From positions 558,001-622,000 of the forward strand of contig NZ_VCGY01000003.1 in the NCBI RefSeq assembly GCF_016597725.1: a DNA stretch of 64,000 nt, given 5' to 3'. This document shows, piece by piece, positions 57,498 through 64,000 of the stretch. This DNA is from Marinobacter sp. 1-4A (GTDB lineage: Bacteria; Pseudomonadota; Gammaproteobacteria; Pseudomonadales; Oleiphilaceae). Each line of letters begins with the position of its first letter. Position 1 is the first letter of the stretch. The translations under genes were made by a program, and so were the position numbers. The notes under the pieces are model-generated. The model did not search any database. It was given only the letters and a program-made list of their open reading frames with translations, and had not been told where the DNA came from.

Positions 57498-60266
57498 ATG
57501 TCTGCGACCGCTCTCGCCGAGCCCCGACCTTCATCGTCATCCGCCACCGAAACCCTTCAGGTAATCAAGCGTAACGGCAATCTGGTCAATTTTACCCCGT
57601 CTAAAATCAGCGTAGCGGTTACTAAGGCTTTCCTCGCTGTTGAAGGCGATCAAGCTGCGGGCTCTGCCCGTATCAACGACGCTGTCCACCGGGTAACCGA
57701 GCAAGTTGTACAAGCCATCAGCCGTCGCCTGAAAGCAGGTGGCCGAGTACACATCGAAGACATACAAGATCAAGTAGAGCTGGCCCTGATGCGAGCAGAA
57801 GAACAAAAGGTGGCCCGCGCTTATGTACTCTACCGCGAAGAACATGCCCGCAAACGTGCACAGCATGAGCCTGTAGAAGCTCACCCAACCTTGACGGTAA
57901 AACGGCCCGATGGCCGCACCGTACCACTGGATTTGGGCTTGATGAAGCAGCAAGTGGACAGTGCAGCACTCGGTTTAGAAGGTATTGAAACCGAATCCTT
58001 GGTGGAAGAAGCCATTCGCAACCTCTACAACGGCATCGACGAAGCCGAAGTACTGAGCGCTCTGATTATGACGGCCCGCGGCCGCATCGAGCGGGAGCCA
58101 GACTACAGCGCTGTGACCGCCCGCTTGCTGCTGGAACAACTGCGCCTTGAAAGCGTCACCGCACTGAACCTCGACACCGGCCTGAGCCTCGCCGACGTTT
58201 ATCCACAGGCCCTAAGTGCCTTTATTCACGCCGGTATTCGCTACGAGCTGTTGGATGAAGCCATGGCTGCATTCGATCTGGAACAGCTGGGTGCCGCGAT
58301 CAAGCCCGAGCGCGACCAGAAGTTTGGCTTCCTCGGCCTGCAAACCCTCTACGACCGTTACTTCCTGCACTGGAAAGGCGACCGTTTGGAGCTGCCCCAA
58401 GTATTCTTCATGCGTGTGGCCATGGGCTTAGCGCTGCGTGATGACGAGCCCAACAGCCGCGCCATCGAGTTCTATAACCTGCTGTCTTCGTTCGACTACA
58501 TGGCCTCCACGCCCACACTGTTCAACAGCGGCACCCGTCATTCCCAGCTGTCGTCCTGCTACCTCACCACCGTGGGCGACGATCTGGAAGACATCTACGG
58601 CGCCATTCGCGACAACGCCATGCTCTCCAAATGGGCAGGCGGACTGGGCAACGATTGGACGCCCGTGCGTGCTCTGGGCTCCCGCATCAAGGGCACCAAC
58701 GGCCAAAGCCAAGGCGTCGTGCCGTTTTTGAAAGTGGTGAACGACACCGCCGTAGCTGTAAACCAGGGCGGAAAGCGCAAAGGCGCCGTGTGTGCCTATC
58801 TGGAAAGCTGGCACCTGGATATTGAAGAGTTTCTGGAACTGCGCAAAAACACCGGTGACGAACGCCGCCGCACCCATGATATGAACACCGCCAACTGGGT
58901 GCCGGACTTGCTGGTCGAGCGTATGCGCCAAGACCGCGATTGGACCCTGTTCAGCCCCAGCGATGTGCCAGACTTGCACGACCTATACGGCAACGAATTC
59001 CGCGAACGCTACGAGCACTACGAAGCGCTGGCCGCGGAAGGCAAAATCGAGTTGTTCAAAACCATCCCGGCCAAACAGCTGTGGCGCAAAATGCTGGCCG
59101 TACTGTTTGAAACCGGCCACCCGTGGATCACCTTCAAAGACCCCTGCAACCTGCGCTCGCCGCAGCAGCACAAGGGCGTGGTACACAGCTCCAACCTGTG
59201 TACCGAAATCACCCTGAACACCAGCGCCGATGAAATTGCGGTGTGTAACCTGGGCTCGGTGAACCTCGCCGCTCACATCAGCAACGGCGAGCTGGATGTG
59301 CAGCGCCTAGAGCGCACCGTAAACACCGCCGTGCGCATGCTCGATAACGTTATCGACATCAACTTCTACGCTGTGCCGCAAGCGCGTAACTCCAACCTGA
59401 AGCACCGCCCGGTGGGCCTTGGCCTGATGGGCTTTCAGGACGCGCTGTACGCACTGGGCCTACCGTACACCAGCCCGCAAGCGGTGGAGTTCGCCGATGT
59501 GGCCATGGAGCAGCTGAGTTACTTCGCCATTCGCGCCTCCGCCCAGTTGGCGGCCGAGCGGGGCGCCTATGAAAGCTACGAAGGTTCCCTGTGGAGCCAG
59601 GGCATTCTGCCCATCGACTCCATCGAATTGCTGAAAAACGCCCGCCGGGAAGGCGACATCAGCGTGAACACCGACAGCCGTCTGGACTGGGCGCCGGTGC
59701 GCGAACTCATCGCCCAGCACGGCATGCGCAACAGCAACGTGATGGCCATTGCACCGACGGCTACCATTTCCAACATTGTGGGCGTGTCGCAATCCATCGA
59801 GCCGGCGTACCAAAACCTGTTTGTGAAATCGAACCTCTCTGGCGAATTCACCGTGGTGAACCCATCACTGGTGCGCGACCTCAAGGCGGTTGGCTTGTGG
59901 GACAACGTGATGGTGAATGACCTCAAATATTTCGACGGCAGCGTGCAGCAAATCGAACGCATACCCACCGAACTGAAATCCCGTTACGCCACCGCGTTTG
60001 AGATCGACGCCCGTTGGCTGGTGGAAGCCGCCTCCCGCCGCCAGAAGTGGCTGGATCAGGCCCAGAGCCTGAACCTCTACATGGCCGAGCCCAGCGGTAA
60101 AAAACTGGATGAACTCTACCAGCTGGCCTGGGAACGTGGCTTGAAAACCACCTACTACCTGCGCTCGCTGGGTGCGACCGGCGTGAACCAGCAGGATGCC
60201 CCCGTGGCCGCACCGCAACCACAAGTATGCAGCATTGATGAACCTGATTGTGAGGCTTGTCAGTAA
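57498..60266 (+). CDS. nrdA: Ribonucleotide reductase class Ia, catalytic alpha subunit NrdA
   Basis: 922 residues from the ATG at 57498, preceded by AGGAGAAAAGCAC; the frame remains open into the riboswitch, but that part is RNA leader. Two N-terminal ATP-cone domains ('LQVIKRNGNLVNFTPSKISVAVTKAFL' and 'LTVKRPDGRTVPLDLGLMKQQVDSAAL') resemble Pseudomonas NrdA. The catalytic barrel has 'SQLSSCYLTTVGDDLEDIY', the 'NLCTEITLN' region and 'GSVNLAAHI', and the protein ends with the redox pair in EPDCEACQ. It makes dNDPs with NrdB. Confidence 0.96.
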   Translation: MSATALAEPRPSSSSATETLQVIKRNGNLVNFTPSKISVAVTKAFLAVEGDQAAGSARINDAVHRVTEQVVQAISRRLKAGGRVHIEDIQDQVELALMRAEEQKVARAYVLYREEHARKRAQHEPVEAHPTLTVKRPDGRTVPLDLGLMKQQVDSAALGLEGIETESLVEEAIRNLYNGIDEAEVLSALIMTARGRIEREPDYSAVTARLLLEQLRLESVTALNLDTGLSLADVYPQALSAFIHAGIRYELLDEAMAAFDLEQLGAAIKPERDQKFGFLGLQTLYDRYFLHWKGDRLELPQVFFMRVAMGLALRDDEPNSRAIEFYNLLSSFDYMASTPTLFNSGTRHSQLSSCYLTTVGDDLEDIYGAIRDNAMLSKWAGGLGNDWTPVRALGSRIKGTNGQSQGVVPFLKVVNDTAVAVNQGGKRKGAVCAYLESWHLDIEEFLELRKNTGDERRRTHDMNTANWVPDLLVERMRQDRDWTLFSPSDVPDLHDLYGNEFRERYEHYEALAAEGKIELFKTIPAKQLWRKMLAVLFETGHPWITFKDPCNLRSPQQHKGVVHSSNLCTEITLNTSADEIAVCNLGSVNLAAHISNGELDVQRLERTVNTAVRMLDNVIDINFYAVPQARNSNLKHRPVGLGLMGFQDALYALGLPYTSPQAVEFADVAMEQLSYFAIRASAQLAAERGAYESYEGSLWSQGILPIDSIELLKNARREGDISVNTDSRLDWAPVRELIAQHGMRNSNVMAIAPTATISNIVGVSQSIEPAYQNLFVKSNLSGEFTVVNPSLVRDLKAVGLWDNVMVNDLKYFDGSVQQIERIPTELKSRYATAFEIDARWLVEAASRRQKWLDQAQSLNLYMAEPSGKKLDELYQLAWERGLKTTYYLRSLGATGVNQQDAPVAAPQPQVCSIDEPDCEACQ

Positions 60267-60298
60267 AGCAATAACTTATCAGGCCAGCACCATACATC

Positions 60299-60335
60299 CC
60301 CTCTCCCCCTGCGGGAGAGGGCTAGGGAGAGGGGG
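60299..60335. repeat. Intergenic CCCTCTCCC palindrome between nrdA and nrdB
   Basis: CCCTCTCCC (60299-60307) pairs with GGGAGAGGG (60313-60321), and a further GGGAGAGGGG follows at 60325-60335 giving an alternative pairing. This motif is a widespread dispersed intergenic repeat in proteobacterial genomes and can act as an mRNA hairpin here. Confidence 0.6.
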
Positions 60336-60403
60336 AAGCGGCAGCCCCTCAACTCGAAGAACCGCACCAAAATTGCAGGCTTAACACTAAGAGGACACCA
60401 CCC

Positions 60404-61462
60404 ATGCTGAACTGGGACGACGAAACCAAACCCAAAAGCCAGCCCGCTGCAGACAGCAGCGTGGCCCCGGTGAACGTAGACGACAAACGCGTGATCAACG
60501 GCGAAACCGACGTAAACCAGTTGGCCCCCTTCAAGTACCCCTGGGCTTGGGAGTTCTTCATGAACGCCAACAAAAACCACTGGACCCCGCTGGACGTGAA
60601 CATGGCGCAAGACGTTCACGACTACCACCACCGCCTGAACCCGGCGGAAAAGCACGTGTTCGAAAACGTGGTGGCCTACCTCACCACCTCCGACATACTG
60701 GCCATGCGCAACATCGGTCTTGCCGTGATGGAAAAAATGACCGCGCCGGAACTGCAAATTTACCAGGCGCGCCAGGTATACGAAGAGGCATTGCACACCT
60801 GGACCTACCAGCACTGCATTGAAACCCTGAACCTCGACCAGAGCGAAATCTACAACCGCTACCGCGTGGTGCCGCAAATAAACGCCAAAATCCAGATGGC
60901 AAACCGCCGCCTGGACGCCGCCATGCGCTCCGATTTGAACCTGCGGAACAAAGACGACCTGCAAGAATTCATCATGTCGTACCTGTTCTTTGCAGCGGTG
61001 TTTGAAGGTTGCTGGTTCTACAACGGCTTCAGCCCCATCTTCGCCTTGCAACGCCGTGGCTTGATGCGCGGCACGGGCGAGCAGTTCCAATACATACTGC
61101 GCGACGAAGCCATGCACTTCGCCTTCGGCCTGAAAGTGGTGAACCAGATACTGGAAGAAGAAAACATCAGCTTCGACCCCAAAGCCGTGCGTGAAATGTG
61201 GGATGAATCCGAAGCCGCCGAAAGCGACTACGCCAACTACATCCTGCGGGACCCCATCCTTGGCTACTCCGCGGAATACCACACCGAACAATTCCGTTTC
61301 ATAGCCAACCGAAGAGCCCGCACCGTAGGCCTGGAAGAGCCGTTCCCGGGTGCGAAAAACGTATCACCCTGGCTGGAAGAACAAGCCACCATGCGCAAAG
61401 AAAAGAACTTCTTTGAAACAAGGGTGATTGAGTACCAGACCGGGGCGCAGTTGGAGTGGTGA
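60404..61462 (+). CDS. nrdB: Ribonucleotide reductase class Ia, beta subunit NrdB
   Basis: 352 residues. Di-iron ligands can be traced: Asp in 'AYLTTSDILAMRN', Glu and His in 'YEEALHTW', Glu in 'AAVFEGCWFY', and Glu and His in 'LRDEAMHFAFG'. The radical tyrosine is in 'HTWTYQHCIETL'. Its presence with a tyrosine confirms the class Ia type. It follows nrdA after 137 bases with GAGGACACC before the ATG. Confidence 0.96.
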   Translation: MLNWDDETKPKSQPAADSSVAPVNVDDKRVINGETDVNQLAPFKYPWAWEFFMNANKNHWTPLDVNMAQDVHDYHHRLNPAEKHVFENVVAYLTTSDILAMRNIGLAVMEKMTAPELQIYQARQVYEEALHTWTYQHCIETLNLDQSEIYNRYRVVPQINAKIQMANRRLDAAMRSDLNLRNKDDLQEFIMSYLFFAAVFEGCWFYNGFSPIFALQRRGLMRGTGEQFQYILRDEAMHFAFGLKVVNQILEEENISFDPKAVREMWDESEAAESDYANYILRDPILGYSAEYHTEQFRFIANRRARTVGLEEPFPGAKNVSPWLEEQATMRKEKNFFETRVIEYQTGAQLEW

Positions 61463-61535
61463 GGACCGGGTGAAACCTGCTCCCTTTCTGGTGCTACACT
61501 TTGAATGGTTATGAATGCTGGGAAGGGAGCCCACA

Positions 61536-62600
61536 ATGACACTGACAATTACAAGCAATATCCGCGCTGCCGCCAAGCGAGCTTTGATGGCTGGCAGCCC
61601 GGAATACTTCAGCTGGACAGAGGAAGAACAGGAGCAATTCAGGGCCACGGCGGGCGAGGAAGCACGATGCCGCATGCAGCAGGTGTTGTTGAAGCAGATT
61701 CTGGGTATAGACTGCACAGCCGCAAAGGCCGCAGATATCTGGCGTGAACTCAGCATGCATCAACTCAATGAAATCAACCCCGCAGGTCTTCTCACCAGTG
61801 GTATGGGCGACGACTTCCTTTTTTTGAACGAGTCTTTGAAGGAGGGTGTATCGCTGCTCAATTTCGACACCCTTTACGACTACGATTTTGACGACTTCCT
61901 GTTTCAGGAAGAATGGCGGCACAAAGACCTGAAAGACTATGTAAGCCCCGGCTATTTTCCGCTTCATCATCCACTCTGGATACGGCTGGTGATGGATGAT
62001 GAGTTCGTCTACGGAAATCTCTATTCCACGGGAAGCTGCGTGATATCCCAAGTAGCTGATGCTGGTGACGACTATCTGGACGAACTGATTCCATCCTCTT
62101 ACGTGGAAGGCCCGAATCATGGCGAAGCGAGAAAAGGCGGCTTTCTGTGGGACTACCAGCTGGATGCCCACGGCAAAGAGCCGCGGCTTGAGGAACTGAG
62201 ACGGCGTTGGTACCAATACCAGCAGGACGCGGAGCTAGCCCTTCATAAAACACTTGTGCACGACCCTTCATCCGCCTATATCATGCGGGATCAATCGATT
62301 GTGCCCGGTGAAGTCAACGTCAACTTCGTTATCCACAACGAAAAAGCCATGCGTAGCATCCGCTGGCGGACATTTCTGGCTGACGTGCATGCAATAAAGG
62401 GCCACAGCAAAACAATTGAAGATCTGATCGAGCGCGAGACAAAAAGTGCTTTGCGTTTTATTGAAGAGCAGTACCTCGACATACAGAAAAACTATGTACC
62501 GCCAGATATTGAGCCAAGCAAAAAACGAAAAATTGTGATGTCTGATGGGGCCCTTGAAGATTTGGAACGGCTAAGCCGTGAGGACCCTCTGGATGATTAA
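61536..62600 (+). CDS. Protein of unknown function
   Basis: 354 residues from the ATG at 61536 (GGGAAGGGAG upstream; 7 further codons are open). Rich in acidic and aromatic residues ('LYDYDFDDFLFQEEWRHKDLKDY'), no signal peptide or membrane helix, and a predicted helical C-terminal region ending in 'KKRKIVMSDGALEDLERLSRE'. I do not recognise a family. It ends 4 bases from the integron integrase stop, on the opposite strand, so it may mark the border of the integron. Confidence 0.75.
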   Translation: MTLTITSNIRAAAKRALMAGSPEYFSWTEEEQEQFRATAGEEARCRMQQVLLKQILGIDCTAAKAADIWRELSMHQLNEINPAGLLTSGMGDDFLFLNESLKEGVSLLNFDTLYDYDFDDFLFQEEWRHKDLKDYVSPGYFPLHHPLWIRLVMDDEFVYGNLYSTGSCVISQVADAGDDYLDELIPSSYVEGPNHGEARKGGFLWDYQLDAHGKEPRLEELRRRWYQYQQDAELALHKTLVHDPSSAYIMRDQSIVPGEVNVNFVIHNEKAMRSIRWRTFLADVHAIKGHSKTIEDLIERETKSALRFIEEQYLDIQKNYVPPDIEPSKKRKIVMSDGALEDLERLSREDPLDD

Positions 62601-62604
62601 GCGT

Positions 62605-63564
62605 CTACCCGAGAGGGCTGCGAACCCCAGCAAATCCTTGCCCTAGCACATGGGTGTAAATTTGCGTGGTTCGCAGATCCGCATGGCCAAGCAAATCCTG
62701 CACAGTGCGGATATCATTGCCGCGCTTGAGTAGCTCGGTGGCAAAGGTGTGACGGAAGGTATGGCAGCCTGCGCGTTTATGAATTCCGACCGCCTTTGCT
62801 GCGCTGCGCACCGAACGTTGAACAGATGAAATATGACGGTGGTGGCGCGACACATTGCCCAGATTATCTGTACTCAATACCGGCGAAGAAAAAAGCCATT
62901 GCCACTCTAACGAACGGCCTGCAGCGGGATACTTGCGGGCAAGTGCGAAGGGTAAGCTGACCGGGTGTAAATAATCCTCGCTGCGATGCTGCCAGGCTTT
63001 GCGGATATTCTCGGCATGGTTTTGCAGTGGCTCAATCAATGTGGCAGGTAAAAGGGTAGTTCTGTCTTTTGCGCCTTTGCCATCACGAACCGTAATCACT
63101 TGCTGCTGAAAATCCAGATCCTTGATCCGGAGCCGACAGGCTTCCGTGACCCGAAGGCCAGAGCCGTACATCAGCGAGGCAATAAGCTTATTGGGCTGCC
63201 CAAGGTGGTTGATGATTCGCATTGCCTCATCATGGGTAAGCACTACGGGTAACTTACGGGGTTTCTTGGAACGGATAACGTTACCAACGTCACCAAGTGG
63301 TGTCCCCAACACTTTGTCGTATAAAAATACCAAAGAATTCAACGCCTGTGTCTGAGTTGCTGCGGCAACATTGCGATGCACAGCGAGCCAGGTCAAAAAC
63401 TCGTTAACCTCTGACGGCCCCATATCCCGCGGATGCTTCATTTGGTGGAAACGAATGAAATAACGAATCCAATACCAATAGGTTTTCTCGGTACGGACGC
63501 TGTAATGGTTAACGCGAATAACGGCACGTACTTGATCGCGAAGGCGGGGCTGCTTTCCTTGCAT
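62605..63564 (-). CDS. intI: Integron integrase IntI (tyrosine recombinase)
   Basis: 319 residues, the standard IntI length. I choose the ATG at 63564: AAGGAG lies 6 bases before it and it leaves room for a LexA box; an ATG 7 codons earlier lacks a ribosome-binding site. 'RLRDQVRAVIRVNHYSVRTEKTYWYWI' opens the SAM-like core domain. The IntI-specific insertion ('LPFALARKYPAAGRSLEWQW') separates integron integrases from other XerC/D-like enzymes. Catalytic Arg is in 'GSGLRVTEACRL', His-Arg in 'CHTFRHTFATELL', His in 'LLGHADLRTTQIYTH' and the nucleophile Tyr in the same segment. Confidence 0.95.
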   Translation of the reverse strand: MQGKQPRLRDQVRAVIRVNHYSVRTEKTYWYWIRYFIRFHQMKHPRDMGPSEVNEFLTWLAVHRNVAAATQTQALNSLVFLYDKVLGTPLGDVGNVIRSKKPRKLPVVLTHDEAMRIINHLGQPNKLIASLMYGSGLRVTEACRLRIKDLDFQQQVITVRDGKGAKDRTTLLPATLIEPLQNHAENIRKAWQHRSEDYLHPVSLPFALARKYPAAGRSLEWQWLFSSPVLSTDNLGNVSRHHRHISSVQRSVRSAAKAVGIHKRAGCHTFRHTFATELLKRGNDIRTVQDLLGHADLRTTQIYTHVLGQGFAGVRSPLG

Positions 63565-63587
63565 CTTGGGCTCCTTGCCAGACATGA

Positions 63588-63603
63588 CTGTATATTTGAA
63601 CAG
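63588..63603 (-). promoter_or_regulatory. LexA (SOS) box in the intI promoter
   Basis: CTGT-ATATTTGA-ACAG on the plus strand (CTGT-N8-ACAG) matches the LexA consensus in length and both ends. It lies 24 bp upstream of the chosen intI start, where LexA represses known integron integrases until DNA damage. Confidence 0.88.
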
Positions 63604-63772
63604 TATTATTGTTGGCGTGGATCACAGAAGTCAAATGATTACGTAGTAGAACGATAAAAACTGAGCTAAGCTTTTGTTTTATGGGTTTTTGATTGGTGTA
63701 CTTGAATTCGAAAAGTCCGTAATCAAGCAACGGTCAAATTTCTGCAATCACTGAGGCATCAGTCCAATTGCT

Positions 63773-63779
63773 GTTAGCT
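63773..63779 (+). other. Candidate attI recombination core
   Basis: GTTAGCT lies between the intI promoter and the first cassette gene and resembles the GTTRRRY core used in attI and attC, except for C at the sixth position. Cassettes usually join here. The rest of the 63604-63812 interval is AT-rich and shows no gene; it should contain the integrase-binding repeats of attI. The last cassette's attC is outside the window. Confidence 0.4.
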
Positions 63780-63812
63780 GCTCTGAATTATTCGAATTCC
63801 AAGTGATTACCG

Positions 63813-64000
63813 ATGAATAAAAATGAAATTCAGTTAATGAAAAAAGGCGAGCTTCACGTTCATTTAAATGGATTGGTGAGTACTGATGTTATTCGAAGCT
63901 TATTGATAAGAGATAAATCTGAACTACCTTCCGGGTTTAATTTGGAAAGAGATTTGAATATATCACTACCCGCTAACTCTTTGGCCTCATACTTGAAACC
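63813..64000 (+). CDS. Adenosine-deaminase-like protein, partial (first integron cassette)
   Basis: Begins MNKNEIQLMKKGELHVHLNG and runs off the window after 62 full codons. 'KGELHVHLNGLVSTDVIRSLL' matches the zinc-binding start of adenosine/adenine deaminases ('HxHLDG' type), with both metal-ligand histidines. It is much more AT-rich than the housekeeping genes, reads away from intI and lies just beyond the candidate attI, as expected for a first cassette. No strong ribosome-binding site is visible. Whether it is a purine deaminase, an RdrB-like defence deaminase or something else cannot be told from 62 residues. Confidence 0.6.
   Translation, partial: MNKNEIQLMKKGELHVHLNGLVSTDVIRSLLIRDKSELPSGFNLERDLNISLPANSLASYLK

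Noticed and set aside
63565..63585. Upstream ATG of intI at 63585
   Set aside because: It lacks a ribosome-binding site and lies 2 bases from the LexA box, whereas 63564 is preceded by AAGGAG and gives the usual IntI length.

Overview
The window looks like chromosomal DNA of a marine gammaproteobacterium, most likely Marinobacter or a close relative. The evidence is the mnmG-rsmG-parA-parB-atp block in gammaproteobacterial order, a proton-type c subunit, Pseudomonas-like NrdA with two ATP-cones, NhaB, RND efflux, and DUF2959, DUF3833 and DUF3299 proteins. This assignment is an inference from gene content and was not checked by database search.

Layout. 1-6580: the edge of a HigB-type toxin gene with a palindromic operator, ychJ, a DUF2959 lipoprotein, a di-haem cytochrome c peroxidase behind an FNR-type box, a solute-binding protein, an acyl-CoA dehydrogenase and a DUF3833 lipoprotein. 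6618-12138: an RND pump pair and an LplT-like MFS transporter. 12139-27526: the conserved core, with an intergenic region carrying three DnaA boxes (candidate oriC), mnmG, rsmG, parA, parB, the nine-gene atp operon behind a near-consensus sigma-70 promoter, glmU and glmS. 27528-35065: an accessory stretch of regulators and small-molecule exporters (AraC, EamA, aminotransferase, LysR, MFS, LysE) ending in an internally deleted IS3-family element. 35082-39993: a minus-strand operon for a glycerophosphodiester phosphodiesterase and a PhnD-PhnC-PhnE-PhnE importer.

40285-42069 holds the most interesting locus: a LysM protein without a signal peptide and with a glycine-zipper, membrane-spanning C-terminus. 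It is followed by a small two-helix membrane protein and a second, 5'-truncated copy of that protein. This is the layout of a polymorphic pore-forming toxin with its immunity gene and a relic immunity copy. 42086-50663 is a zinc-starvation island. AztD-like chaperone, His-rich outer-membrane barrel, zinc-binding protein and permease genes run left. A CobW-family GTPase, a DUF2796 (ZrgA-like) protein and an ABC ATPase/permease pair run right, with a DUF3299 gene between them on the opposite strand. Two Zur-type boxes lie in the divergent promoter. The leftward operon has no ATPase gene.

50801-57077: an amidase translationally linked to pxpB-pxpC, nhaB, a second solute-binding protein and a DUF3047 protein. 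57130-61462: class Ia ribonucleotide reductase nrdA-nrdB behind a cobalamin riboswitch, which implies a B12-dependent reductase elsewhere in the genome. 61536-64000: an unrecognised protein, then an integron platform with a LexA box and a candidate attI. The first cassette is AT-rich and begins an adenosine-deaminase-like protein cut by the window end.
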